From NCBI GenBank assembly GCA_963565915.1, contig OY751488.1, forward strand, positions 1,178,001 through 1,242,000: a stretch of DNA of 64,000 nucleotides, given 5' to 3'. Positions within the stretch are counted from its first letter, which is position 1; every line of letters starts with the position of its first letter. Shown piece after piece: positions 1 to 11,978 of the stretch. The position numbers were made by a program, and so were the translations under genes. The notes under the pieces are model-generated. The model was not told where the DNA came from and searched no databases. It saw only the letters and a list, made by a program, of their open reading frames with translations. This stretch comes from Entoloma clypeatum. Its lineage: Eukaryota; Basidiomycota; Agaricomycetes; Agaricales; Entolomataceae.

Positions 1-521
1 GCCATTCTGCGCAAAGTCCAGCTCAGTGTATGAGAACTACTGGGGGCGTACACGAGGGCTGATGGATGTGAAGGGGAGTGCGATGAAGGGATGGCTGAGT
101 GCGTGTATTGTGATGCGGAGAACAGATTCATATGTTGCCTCAGTTGCATTCTCTGTGGACGGCACCTGTATTGTCTCTGGCTCGCATGATTGCACAATCC
201 GAGTATGGGACGCACACAGTGGCGATGCCATTGCTGGACCATTTCAAGGTCACACAGATTTGGTCGTGTCCGTTGTGTTCTTCCAGGATGGCACCCGCAT
301 CATCTCTGGCTCGTATGATCACACGATACGAATATGGGACGCACGCAGGGCGATGCCCTTGCTGGACCATTTCGAGGGCACACAGATTTGGTCATGTCAG
401 TTGTGTTCTCTCAGGACGACAGCCGCATCGTGTCTGGCTCATATGATCACACAATTGGAGTATGGGACGCACGCAGTGGCGATGCCATTGCTGGACCATT
501 TCGAGGGCACACAGCTGCGGT

Positions 522-979
522 TGTTATGGATTCGCTATCCATGGCATTGATCGCTCAGACAAGATACAAGACATAGAGGCCTTATCTGATTAATGGCCAG
601 TTTCATCTTATCTATTGGTTTCATGCTTACTATTCACTTTTACATCATTTGGGCCCCGGCCTCCGCTTACTCACTACAGTATGGTCATCGTTACCATATC
701 TAGATGGTTACTCTCACACATCCTTGACATCATGTTACTTATTGGACTATACTTAGATACTCTGACTCACGCCGCAGCAGTTACCATAGACACCTACTCC
801 GGGTCCGCTTCTGGAGTCAGACCGGAACCGCTCTAGAGTCATCTAGATGACTTGACCTTCTAGTATATATAGGGTAGATACATTGCATGTATTCCCCAGA
901 TCTAGCAATCACCTTGGTATCCGCCTTTGCTACTTAAGCCTCTCTGCCTAAGCATCGCATGGGTTTGTCAACCATAACA
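522..979. mobile_element. Solo LTR, 458 bp, inside the WD40 gene
   Basis: The segment starts TGTTATGG and ends CCATAACA. It is flanked by a perfect 5-bp direct repeat GCGGT (517-521 and 980-984). Excising it with one GCGGT joins the WD40 reading frame exactly. The TG...CA ends, inverted termini, 5-bp duplication and lack of coding capacity are what a solo LTR of a Ty3/gypsy-type element looks like after LTR-LTR recombination. It differs in sequence from the two LTR pairs near 48-57 kb. Confidence 0.85.
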
Positions 980-1537
980 GCGGTAATGTCAGTCGTGTTC
1001 TCTCTGGACAGCACCAGCATTGTCTCTGGCTCGTATGATCACACGATCTGAGTATGGGACGCGCGGAGTGGCTACACTGTTGCTGGACCGTTTCGAGGCC
1101 ACATCAGCAAACCCTGGTGACGTTAGCCAGCCCTGCACAGTGTTGTATAGGGCCATAGCCCCATAGCAAGGGTTCTTTGCTGTGCAACACTGTCAATTCC
1201 CACGTCACAACTATATGATGCTGTCATGGATACCATCAATCCTGTCCAGTGCTAGGCAGACAGGGTCCTTCTGTGTAGCATCCTAGTGTGTAGAGTGTAT
1301 AGCTCTCATAGCATACATAGAATGGGGTCCCCATAACACCAGATTGCACAAATTCTTTCGCACATAAAATAAATAGAAACCAAAATCATTATATTCACTG
1401 TATTCTACATGATGTAACAAACAGTAATACAAAGCTGAATTAACTATGAGCGAAGGACGCGAAGGATATGGCATGCACAACTGCTCCATGTTTCTTCTCG
1501 AGCACCTCTGACACTGCATTCTAACCCCCATGAGGCC

Positions 1538-1887
1538 GTTGGGCATGAGGAATGGCTGTTGGGCACAAGGAATGGCTGTTGGGTGCGAGGGGCAGCCGTT
1601 GGGCACAGGGGTAGGCCGTTAGGCATGAAGGCACATGGTTGGGTGCAAGGGGAGGCTGTTGGCCACAAGACACAGCTGTTAATCATGAGGAATGGCTGTT
1701 CGGCACGAGGGGAGTGGCTGTTGGGCAGAAAGGAACATGGTTGGATACGAGGGATGGCCGTTGGGCATGAAGGAATACATTGGGTGCGAAGGACGGCCAT
1801 TGGGCATGAAGGGACATGTTGGGTGCGAAGGATGGCCGTTGGGCACAGGGAGGCTGTTGGGCGCGAAGGAAGGTGGTTGGGTCAGAC
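1538..1887. repeat. 20-bp minisatellite inside element A, about 17 copies
   Basis: Units of about 20 bp follow the consensus GTTGGGCAYGAGGRATGGCY, with many point differences between units. Because 20 is not a multiple of three, reading frames cycle and long spurious open frames appear on both strands. A closely related minisatellite lies inside element D at about 19000-19440. Confidence 0.85.
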
Positions 1888-2408
1888 AATGTTGTCTTGA
1901 TGATGTGACAGGACTCACATATTCAGCCGTTGCTCTTGTTAGTCACGACCCCAAGGAAGAGCTCTAAATATATAAGTTAGTTAGTAGCAGATACACATAG
2001 AAATGATGTTACTTACTTTAGGGCTCATGGATGCTTGTGGCGTGGTGGTAGCATCACAGCGACGGTGGAAGAGGACAGGATTAAAAGAACAAAAGTTCGA
2101 CTCAAGTACAAATGTGGTCACATGACTTTGTTGACATGACTTTGTCCATTGTTGAACTTCAATCAACGTTCACACGCATTCACGCCATTTGTCTCGCATG
2201 GGCCTCCTACAATAAACTCAAACCTCTATTGACCAACATTGCAGAGATAGTATAAAGGATATGTTATTACCATGTTGTATTTTTGTATATATTGTGTCAA
2301 CATTCCAACTTGTCCAATATGATGGAACTTAGTCAGAACTAGGTATTTAAGTTATTATACTATGGATAGTATATAGAACTAGCAGTCTAGGCACGCTGTG
2401 ATACTGTC

Positions 2409-2530
2409 AACACTATGGGTGCTATGGGATGCTCTCGGCTAAAGTAGGTTGCTATGGGATGCTCTCGCGCTAGGTCAGGGTGCTATGACAGGCTATGGGA
2501 AAGTCAGGGTGCTATGACAGGCTATGGGAA
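2409..2530. repeat. Subterminal tandem repeats of element A
   Basis: Two copies of GCTATGGGATGCTCTCG are followed by two copies of a unit containing GGTGCTATGACAGGCTATGG, directly next to the right inverted repeat. The left end of the element and the DNA after 47789 contain related ATAGCA clusters. Subterminal clusters like this are typical transposase-binding regions in CACTA-like and hAT elements; here that role is inferred. Confidence 0.65.
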
Positions 2531-3056
2531 AAATCAGGGTTTGCTGATGCACACATATATGATCACGTCAGTTTCATTCTCTCAGGATGGCACCCGCATC
2601 GTCTCTGGCTCGTATGATGAGACGGTCCGAGTATGGGACGCGCGCAATGGCGACACTGTTTCTGGACCGTTTCAAGGGCACACAAACATGGTCATGTCAG
2701 TTGCGTTCTCTCATGATGGCACCCGCATCGTCTCTGGCTCGTATGATCACACGATCCGAGTATGGGATGGCTGGGACAACAACCCTGTCGCCGAATCCCT
2801 CACGAACACCTCTGTCGATGCTTTTGCATTTCGTCGGATACCCAACACCTCCATAAACATGGAGAATTTCATGTTCAACCAGGATGGATGGATAACTGCA
2901 AACGAACACCCGTTCTTTTGGATATCACCTCATTTCCGTCTCCATCTGCCATTCCCAAATCATAATAAACTTGTTATTGGCCCCAAAGGTACCACTGGCA
3001 TTGACTACCATGGTCATCTTAATATTGGCAAAATGTGGTCTGCGTGTTTTTTCTGA

Positions 3057-4431
3057 GTTGGTCCTTATTGTAATCCGGCGAACTTCTGTCATTTAGTTAT
3101 TTTAATGAGATGAACAAAGACCAGGTGGACAGCATGTTCGGTGCCAGTGTTCGACTTTGAACGTCTTCCACGATGTAAAGAGCACCAAAAAGCCAGATCC
3201 AGAGGATTCACGTCCCGCGAATAAATATGTTCATCACTGGCGGAATCTGCAAACGCAGAAGGGGTGGGTTTCTTCTAATGGGTTAGATACTCAGTTGAGA
3301 ATAGGCCAGCTGTTCTGAGGGATGGAAAGATTATACAGAGGCGGATGTTTTCCCATCTGTCATGAGATCATGGCTGTGAGGCAAGGTGTCTAAAAAAAGA
3401 CTGATCAGCCGAATATCAGTTTCAGAACACTGTATTGTTGAGACGGAGGTCCCAAGCCTCTGCCCCGACTCTACAGAATCTCAAGGAAAGTTCATCCAAC
3501 TTCAGGGAGCAACGGCATAATCAGAATCGCGACTATGTTCCCATGTAGGCCTGGGCATGCCTCAGCGACGCGCGCAAGTCATATACAATCATATTGTACC
3601 GATGTATTCGGAACTGAGAAGATAAGGATGTCAGATTCGACCGAGACTGAACCACGAGGAAGGGCGATACATACAATGGGACGTGGGGACCGTCATCTTG
3701 GAAGAAGAGATCTGACATGGGTTGAGTGTACAAGTTGTCACCTGTTGCTGAAAGATCTACCTGACGGCGTTGGTGGAATGTCATTTATTCACCACAGACA
3801 AAACCGCAGAGAATGGCCTTGGCAGAGAGAGGGTGATAAATTAAAATCACCGCATCACGCCATGATGGGTTGGCATCAGATAGAACGTGTAACAGTGGGG
3901 TGATTTTGCAAGTTCAAGTATCGATTTATTGGCGTCAACTTATAGTCAGACGGCCTCCTTCATATTTGGATTGCAAAGACGACACATATTTTCAATGCAG
4001 AACAAGTGTTGGGAAGAATAGGTATAAATGACTTGCCGAATAACGTCTCTTGTTTCAGGAACAAAGTGATCCTGAAGTTGTGATCTTGTACTCGGGGCCA
4101 CATATGCACGAGGCGAAAGACAAACAGGACACGAGGCAGATGACGAGATAGGGGGTTGGAATATCACGTATCCATCCTGGATTACTACAGCTCTTGCCAT
4201 CGTCGTGGACAGCGTTGAGGAAGGAAAGAGGTCGAAAGGGCCGCGATCTCAACTGTCACACTCAAGGGTGCTGACAACGATAATAACCCCGCTGGGAAAA
4301 TAACACATCCAAAGCGGCGTCAAAGCGTTGTTTCTGCACGACGACCACGACGACGAATACGATAAATAGGGCTGCCCAGTTGCTGACCATCTGTAACTGG
4401 CGGTCCCGTTCTCACTCATGGTAATAGCACA
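3057..4431. other. Intergenic region between the WD40 pseudogene and the Byr4-like gene
   Basis: No conserved coding region was recognised. Short open frames at 3535-3903 (+) and 3946-4200 (-) have no visible domain and no convincing splice pattern. The last few hundred bases should hold the promoter and 5' UTR of the gene starting at 4432, but no clear TATA or other core element stands out. Confidence 0.5.
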
Positions 4432-7400
4432 ATGAACGCCATCCTTCCTACGAGTATGTAAGGGCCATGTGGACGTCACACCTCATCATGCTCATTTTTT
4501 TGTATTTTTTCTTGTTCTAGTGCCCTCTGAAAACTGGGACGACGATTTCGAATTTCACCAACGGACGACGACGAGCACGAATGGAAACCACGACCTTCAC
4601 GTTGACCACAGGGTATCGATGGCCAGTTCAGACTGGGATCGTGACGACGACGCGACAGAAAAGAAAAGAAATTTTGCCCCCCTCGCTGAGTGGGCCGAGC
4701 CGGGGCCATCGACGCCCAGCAAGCACCACAGCGCACGCTCGACGGAGAACTGGGACGACGACTTTGAGGACTCGCCCATCCGCAAGACCTTCCCGTCTCC
4801 ACCACGCAGAGATAAGTCCGGTCTCCGCCAAACCTACGTCTCAAAGACCGAGAACTGGGACGAGGACTTCGAGGGGATGCGCACGCCGGCTAGAACAGCA
4901 CCGTCGACTCCATCTAGAACCCCTCTGCAAGCACGCGTCACCAGCTCAGGGTCCAACTCAGACCATGACGGCAGGAACGCCGTCGACCTCGACTTTGGGT
5001 ATGCAGAGCGCGACGAGGAAGACCGCACCGTCACCGCACGGTCTAGACGCGCCGCCCTGGCACGTCTGACCACCAACTCCCCGAGCACGCCGCCCCCGCC
5101 TGTCCCTTCACTTCCCCTGCCCTTCCTTCTCAACCACAACAACATTACGTCCAGCCCTCACCCCTTCCCTCGCTCTCCGACGACATCGGTCTTCACTGTC
5201 CCCCGCCCTCCCTCTTCGTCTGCGTTTACCGTGACCTCCACCACCCACCTCCGTCCTACCGTCTCTCGGTCGTCCAGCAGCGGCCTGAGCGCGCTTCCTC
5301 CCAGCCCACCAATACACCGGGAGCGAAGAAGGCTCAGGAAGAAGAGCCGCCCGCCCGGGTTTGGTGGTAGCGAGCCTTCCAGAGTCAGGGAAGACAGAGA
5401 TGGGTACGAGACGGGAGACATGGACACCGATATGGATATGAGACCCTGCACGCCTCCCCCTCCTTCGCATGCTCTCAACGGGGTGAACGGCACCCCTGCA
5501 AGCGCGAACACAAGCACCGGCAGCGTGAGCGGTGCCGGCGCGTTGCTCAGCCGCATCGGGAGTGTCAAGAAGTGGGGTGTGAGACGGAAACGCGGAAGCA
5601 CAGCGCCGGGTGATATTTTAACCTTGGGTACGTCTTCCTTTCACTATCAAATGTTTTACCAATCACATACTTGCTCTAGACACGAAGTCACCCAGACGCC
5701 TTCCCCACGAAACCGACCACAACCTCACCCCGCGGCCCAAGAGTCAAGCCTCCGTTGCCTCCTCCTCCGAGTCCTTCTCCCGCACTCGCCCCAAATCCAA
5801 ACGCATGTCTGCCTCTCCCATCCCCTCAACCTCACCCTCCAACACCAACTGGTTCTTCCGCTCGGGCTCGGGCGGGTCCACTGCCACGAACGCGTCCAAC
5901 ATGAGCAGCGCGTACCCAAGCAGCATCAGCACCTCTGCCACGTCGCCCAGCGTCGCCTCCCCCCCTATCCCTGTCGTTGGTCCACGGGGGAGCAACAGCG
6001 AGCTGAATCTCCGAGACCGCGGGATGAGCACGATCAACATCGGGAGCCCTGCCAAGATGTACCCGCTCCTCCAGGGGGAGCACACGTCGTCGTCCGCCCC
6101 GTCCTCGACGCCGTCGAAGCTGATGAAAAGGAAGAGCCTCGGGTTTGTACAGCTGCGCCGTGGGTTTGGAGGGCACGTGGGGTTCGAGGATGAGAAGAAG
6201 CGGAGGGCGTCGGCGTCGGTGCCACATGCACAACAGCCGGTCCCCAAGTACGGAGGGCTGGGGCTCGGGAGAGTGAACGGCGGGAGTGTCAGCGAGGACC
6301 CATTCCCGCAGGAAGACGAGGGGGATGAAGATGAGAGGAAGAACTCGGCTGGGTTGATACGCCGGCTGAGCCTATCAGGGAGACACAAACGCACCAAGAG
6401 CGGGGTATCACTCGGGAGCGTGGCGGAGGTGTTAGGGGTGCCGGCACGAGAAGATACGACGACGCCTCGACCGGGTTTGAAGCAGCGCCAACAGCACCAG
6501 CAGCAGGAAAAGGAAAAAGAAAGAGAACAGGTTATGCCGCCACCGAGCCCTCCACCCGCAGTCCCCCCGCTGCCGCTTCTCCCGCCCATCGAGCTCCAGC
6601 CGCCGTCGCCGCCGCAGACCGTGTCCTCCGGGACGGTGTCGTCGGCCGGCCTTGCGGGAGATATCCTCCCTTCACCTCCGCGGTCCGGTCTTGCCGCTGC
6701 TGCTGTCGACAGTTTGAACTCGACACAAGCCCCGCCCATTTCGCCTTCCCGCCGGTCTTTACGCACTCCTGGATCGCCGCAGTCGGCGTCGTTGGGCCGG
6801 TCGACGATCGTGCCTGTCAATGTCGTTGGCAGTGTCGGCGCTGGAGGGTCTGGGGTAGGGGTAGGGGTGAGGGAAAGAGTGATGGTGCCGAGGAGGAATT
6901 CTCTGGGTGATTTGAAGATACCCGAGAGGATCAGTCAGGCCCAGATTGGGCTGAAGAGGGATTTGGGGATGGTTAGGGAGTTTGCTGCGAATATTGAACG
7001 TATGTCTTTTGTTTTGTTTTCCTGTGTTCCTTTTATCGAGAGAGCTGATGTGGTTTGGTATAGAATTGAAAGAGCTGCAAGCGACGTACAACGACCTCGT
7101 TGGGCAGGTACAGGGGATTCTGGATGCACAGATGCATTTGCACGCACAGCAGCAGCAGCTTCACCAGCAGCCTGCGCGTGCGACCTCGCCTAGTTTCTTT
7201 GCAGGGCTTTCGAAACCGCACAGGACGAGGCTCCGGTCAAACACGAATCCACCACCCCCTACTGTTCCAAGCAACAACACCCTCAACTTACCGTCATCGT
7301 CAACCGACTCCGTCGCTCCTCACCTCGCATACAAGCAGCTCGCGTCCGCGTTCTACACGATCAACTCCCGGTACAGGATCTCATGGGAGTGTGCCGAGCT

Positions 7401-9030
7401 CCTTATTGAACTCGGGGCAGGAGGCGGAGGAGGAGGAGGGAATGCATCGTTGCCTCTTTCTGCACCTTCTACCAGCGTCTCTGCGCCTGCGATGCAGTCC
7501 GTCATCGGTGTCGGTGTCTTGAAGAACCCGAATGGCACCAGGGAACGCGCGATCACACTTGCGGGAGACGAGTCCAAACCTCCAACCCCCATCCCAGGCG
7601 CGACATTTGATTCGGCTGCTGCCGCTGCTGCTGCTGTGAGAGGCACGACGCCCACGCCGACGTTGTCGTGGCGGGCGTCGACGGGGCGGCATGATCTGAG
7701 CCAGAGGCAGCTTGTGCTCCTGAAAGAGATGCTGCACAGTGCCGATTCGACGAACGGTCTCGCTACGGCGAACGAGGAGGATGAAGGGGGGGCTTCGTCG
7801 TCCCCGACGGCGATGTTGAGCGTGAACCGGGAGTGGCGGTGGGGCGAGGCGATGAGCAGTACTGTGACATTGCCGTCTGAGGACAGCAGCACGGGCGGTG
7901 GTGGGGAGGGTGGGAAGCGGAAAAAGAAGAGGCTGGGGATGGCGGGGTTGAGGGATATGTTGAGGTCGTTGAAAAGGTCGTATTCGGATAATACGAGCGC
8001 GGGTGTGCGGGCGGGGCTGCCATCGTCGGTGTCATTGACCACGACGGATAACTCGTCGCAAGAGGGACATCTGTATCCCCATCCGCATCTGCCGTCTGTA
8101 TCTCCTGCCACCACGACGCAGCAGCATGGACGGAGGCGAGCCAAGACGAGCTCAGGCCCGGAGTCGGTGCGGATAGGACGTCCGACTTCGCCATATGGTC
8201 CGTCATCGTCCCTGTCGACGAAGCCTTCGCCCCGGCGTCCGTCGCTCGCGTCTATTTTCCGCATCGGGCAGAAGAATAAGGATAAAGCCCATTTGCCGCC
8301 GGAGCTGCCGCTGGACCTGCGGGGCAGTGACAATTTCAGTGGGTGGGACTTGTCTCGGCCTGACAGTGCGCGGTCTGCGTCGAGGAACGAGAGTGCCGAT
8401 ACGGGTGGTGAGGAGGAAGAGGATTGGGATCGGATTGATCTCGGGGTGGATTTGGTGGCGAACGGATCTGGGACTGTGAGAGGCAAAGGGAGCGGGAGCG
8501 GGGGTGCGAGGGGAAGGTCGATGTATCTTCAGGAGTTGCGGCTTCCCCCTGGGGGGCGTCCTTTAACGCCGAAACGGTCTGTGAGCGGCTCGCAGTCGTC
8601 CTTGTGGCGGGGTGAGGCCGGTGGGAAGGAGTCTCCGACCCCAATGCCAATACCGCCGCCGCTGCCGCTTCCTCAGCAACAGCAGGGTTCAGCGGCGAGG
8701 ATGACGAGGCTCTCGAATGTGGAGGAGCACGTGGATGATCTCAGGGCAGCGGTAGCAGCCCCCCGCTCGTCATCCCGGGCTTCACGGAAGCCGGGTGCGA
8801 GTCCATCGAATTCGAGGCCGCCCTCTCGCGATGTGAGACTGAAGACAGGGTCGGTGAGGTCGATGCCTCCGACTCCGCCTATGCTGTCGTCTGCGGGTCC
8901 AGATCCGAAGCTTGCGATGACTCCAGAGAATATCAAGCCTTTGTTGGAGAATGCGAAGGAGGTGCTGTTCCGCCTGAATGAGTGCATTGCAGAGATTGAG
9001 GCATTGCTTGCGGCGTATTTGCATTCATGA
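4432..9030 (+). CDS. Large Ser/Pro-rich protein with NWDDDFE motifs; probable Byr4/Bfa1-like septation regulator
   Basis: Predicted exons are 4432-4453, 4521-5627, 5680-6999 and 7064-9030, giving 1471 residues with all phases consistent. The first exon is only 22 nt (MNAILPT); its last base joins exon 2 as a split ATG codon. The N-terminus has three acidic aromatic motifs, ENWDDDFE at about residues 11 and 83 and ENWDEDFE at about 118. The middle is low-complexity Ser/Pro/Thr with basic patches. The C-terminal half has probable coiled-coil or helical segments (VREFAANIEQLKELQATYNDL; AYKQLASAFYTINSRY; a final LLENAKEVLFRLNECIAEIEALL). Repeated acidic WDDDFE-type motifs are what I associate with Byr4/Bfa1, the scaffold half of the GAP controlling the Spg1/Tem1 GTPase at spindle poles. 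That name is from memory of the family; the gene model is well supported. Confidence 0.7.
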
Positions 9031-10183
9031 CTTTTTGTTTTTTCCTTTTCCCCCTTGTTTTTGTCTGTTTTGTTCGCTGTTCTTCTTTTTGCCCTCTTAG
9101 GACCTCGCGTTTTGTTTCCCTTTCTGCACCCCATCTATCTTGCACTTCATACATCCCTCAACCGAGATACTCACTCCGGACTCCTGCATTTTGTCGATGT
9201 AGCTGGCTTTCAACCATTGTTTCTTGTACCTTTCTACCCCCACTGTTCTGCTGTCCAATCGTTTGCTTTCCTGGTCGATATCAACGTTACCTTATCATAG
9301 ATTGTTTGACATATATTACCCACTCTCATTATCGAAAAAAACAATATTGCAGTCTACTTCTTGGAATGAAAATTCTTCTATCGCGATGTGTGGCGTTGGG
9401 CGCACATAAGCTATAAAGTTGTCAATGAAGTTCCGAATCACAAGACCGCAGCGAGTTATTGAGCTTTCCATCACAATTGCATCGCTATATTCCTGCCCTA
9501 TCCCAGCCCCGCCTCCCAAGAAACTCGTCACTGCGTTAGCCCACTACACACAGCTTTGACCAAGCCCTTGACGACCGACCCTCATCTATGCCTACCCGTC
9601 ACCTATCCCCGAGGCTCCGATCGCCCAGGCAATCCTCGTATATATCTTGATTGCGACTAGAAAGCGGGATGACCATCTCAGAGTGCACGATGTGGGATAC
9701 TTGGAGTATACTCGGATATTTATAGAACACAACGTGACTATTTTGCTTTCCTCCGCCATCTTCGTTTGCAGGGGTAATGTTCCGTTCTTTGACCTGCGAT
9801 AGCTCCACAGTCCCAAATGACGGTAGCCTTTCTTCGAGGCTACAACTTGAAGCACGTCCCTGAGCATAGTCTCATGCATGATCTGCCTCTTTAATAGTGA
9901 TACTTGCGCCATGCGCGACAACAGATTATTTGTGGCGCAGGGGACCCAATAAGCAATCGAGAAGAGATGACTCGGATGTGGGTCTTAACCTGTCTCGTGC
10001 CTTCACACTAGCTGATTTGTCCATACTCGCAACAGTTCCCGCTGAAGATCCACAGCGATATGCCATCCCGTTCTACCTTCTTGGTTGCACTCTGTTCTTT
10101 CCATGTTACGCCCGACCTCAGTTGATTGGACCATTTGGAACCGGGGGTGACATGCCTATGGACCAAGGCGCGTTACCTCGAAA

Positions 10184-10317
10184 ACATCGTCGTCAGGAAC
10201 AACCATCTATAAACGTATTCTGATACTAGTACAGAAGGCAATCACCAGCAACATCGTCGTCAGGAACAACCATCTATAAACGTATTCTGATACTAGTACA
10301 GAAGGCAATCACCAGCA
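10184..10317. repeat. Perfect 67-bp tandem duplication
   Basis: The unit beginning ACATCGTCGTCAGGAACAAC occurs at 10184 and again at 10251 without a visible difference. A third copy starts (ACAT at 10318) and breaks off. Perfect identity means a recent slippage event or an assembly duplication. Confidence 0.9.
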
Positions 10318-10465
10318 ACATATATCTACAATACATGTGCAAGGAAGTTTGGTATCCGGTATGGATGCAGTTCCTCCCTGGCATCTTCAGGTTCAATGTT
10401 CAAGTTCTCGCCATCTCGTTTACAGCTGGGTCGACCGATTGGCAGAGTTCCTCCGCCGTCGTGTA

Positions 10466-10484
10466 CCCCCCCCCCCCCCCCCCC
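10466..10484 (+). repeat. Homopolymer C19
   Basis: Nineteen consecutive C residues. The length is likely to vary between strains or to carry sequencing error. Confidence 0.95.
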
Positions 10485-11279
10485 ACTGTGCCTTGCCAAG
10501 TATGAGCATTTACACGAGGAAGGGAAGATAGGTGGGTCCCAGTAGCGAAGATTTCGTATATCGGCTGTTTCAATGTGATTCTCTGCTCCTCTTATCTCCT
10601 CTCCTATATTGCCGCCTTTCAATACTGAAACGAGTCTGGAACCCAAGGGGCCATGCTCGTGGACTCTCTGAACCTGATATGTTGAAGTTGAAAAAGTACC
10701 TGACCGAATCGGACCGTGAGTCCGTGACCTGTCCACCGTGGCCGATTTGGTAACTGTCAACAGCGCTCATCTCCTTCTCTCAAATCCCAACATTAACTGG
10801 ACTTTTTAACACGTCTATTGAAACCTCTGGATTTCCAATTCTATGATGGAAGATCATCTGAACGTAGTTTTGACTTGGGCTGTGGGCCGATGCATACGCA
10901 CGGCAGATCCGAGTTCTTTTGTTCTTACTGTAGTTCGAGGCAAAAAAATTACATTGTGTTCCACGTTTCAAATGGCAGCTAGTGGTTGGAGGCCTTGTGC
11001 ATAACGAACGTGTGCGGGCCTTTCGCTTCGCAACGCTTCCTCGCAATCGCACAATCTTTCGACATCCCATGCCCATGCCGATAGATGGCCGTGAAACTGA
11101 GGCGGCGGCCGTCGTGGGTGGAGAATTTGGTGCCTGCGAGGGAGGCCCCGAATCAGCACCTTCTTGGCAAATTAGGTCTCCGAAGCTGATAACAGACCTT
11201 GCAGCTGAACCACAGACGCTTCGTGCCCTTCTTCTTCCCATTGATGTACATGTCGTGGAGGTGCTTAAATGCGATCAGT

Positions 11280-11978
11280 TGTCCATGGATCTCGACGGGG
11301 CATCAGATGGAACGTGATCAAGAGCGGTCATCCCACATGCGAAAGAGCTGGCTGAGTGCGCCAGGAGCGAGGCGGGCACCCACCACTGCCTGGCTGGTGA
11401 CTGGGGGCATATTTTGCGCAGCTCGCAGTGGCGTGTGCTTGAGTTGGGGGCTGTGCAGTAGGGCCGGGCATCTGTGAAGCTCTTGGCCTGGAATTTCGGA
11501 GGCGAGAGATGGTCAGGTGCAGCGGGGAGAGAGAGGAGCCACCGCTTACCCAGGTGACCGTGTATGCCCGTTCCTCAACTGTCTGATCATCCTTCAAACG
11601 TGGGGACAGCCAATTCTCCCTTCAAAGCTGGCCGCATCGTCTGGCAGCGTTGCGTCGACAGTTTCAACAGAGGAGGCATGAGTATGGCAACAGCTTTCGT
11701 TTGGGAAGAGGGGGGCGCAAGGAGGGAAGACTCACTGTCCCAGTCTTTGCAGTTGCAACTGAACCCTCCAGCTGCGCCTTGTTTCTTGCTATGTGTGTGA
11801 GGTTGAAGGTTTTGAGAATTGCCGAGAGGTCGGCGCACGAGAGCGTGTCATCGCTGCAAAGATGAAGAGGTGTTGTTGAGGTCATATTTGAACCGAAAAG
11901 CGGGGTGCGAGCTCACATCTTCTTGTATGTGGCGACATGCTGCCTGTCAACCTCTCCATTGGGAGAGCCATTAGACAT
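11280..11978 (-). CDS. Possible small spliced gene, unknown product
   Basis: On the minus strand, ATG at 11978 opens MSNGSPNGEVDRQHV. A GTGAGC donor follows 11917, and an acceptor at 11854 continues in frame (IDDTLSCADLSAIL ... AKTGT) to a GTGAGT donor after 11736. Farther along, segments such as DDQTVEERAYTVTW (about 11590-11550) and TDARPYCTAPN (about 11480-11450) look coding, but I could not connect them in frame. No family is recognised. It may be a decayed gene or need exons I did not place. Confidence 0.25.

Larger units (their letters stand above)
1102..2549. mobile_element. Element A: non-autonomous DNA transposon with CATCAGCA termini
   Basis: The 1448 bp element is bounded by the inverted repeat CATCAGCAAACCCTG at both ends and flanked by a 2-bp duplication CA (1100-1101, 2550-2551). 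Excision restores the WD40 frame. It has no credible coding region. Its ends carry clustered short repeats built on ATAGCA/TGCTATG: on the left near 1150-1175 and on the right at 2409-2530. The middle holds a 20-bp minisatellite. Short inverted repeats, 2-bp duplications and repeat-rich subtermini recall CACTA/EnSpm-Plavaka-like elements, but no transposase is in view, so the superfamily is a guess. Confidence 0.8.
1..3056 (+). pseudogene. WD40-repeat protein (C-terminal part of an NLR/NWD-like protein), disrupted
   Basis: WD40 repeats with the pattern SV.FS.DGT.IVSGS.D.TIRVWDA..GD...GPF.GH recur at about 130-550, 985-1100 and 2560-2770. The tail at 2780-3056 (FNQDGWI ... FWISPHFRL) resembles the segment that follows the WD repeats in basidiomycete NACHT-WD40 proteins, which are thought to act in self/non-self recognition. 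The 5' part lies left of the window. Seen defects are a one-base loss near 348 (agggc where the next repeat has agtggc), a solo LTR at 522-979, a TGA at 1049-1051 where the repeat consensus has CGA (TIRVWD), and element A at 1102-2549. Removing the two insertions with one copy of each target duplication restores continuous WD40 repeats. The family is clear; the NACHT part is inferred because it is not in view. Confidence 0.8.
9031..11280. other. Intergenic region
   Basis: The first 300 bases after the stop are pyrimidine-rich (3' UTR-like). Beyond that there are only short, unlinked open frames without recognisable domains. The stretch contains a 67-bp tandem duplication and a C19 run, listed separately. 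Confidence 0.5.

Noticed and set aside
1444..1918. Overlapping open frames rich in Pro/Asn/Gly/His across the element A minisatellite
   Set aside because: They come from a 20-bp repeat cycling through all frames on both strands; no codon-level constraint is visible.
5744..6820. Long minus-strand open frame of 358 codons opposite the Byr4-like gene
   Set aside because: Shadow frame of a GC-rich Ser/Pro coding exon; no splice structure or domain of its own.
7353..8486. Minus-strand open frame of 377 codons
   Set aside because: Antisense shadow of exon 4 of the same gene, low-complexity Ser/Pro composition.
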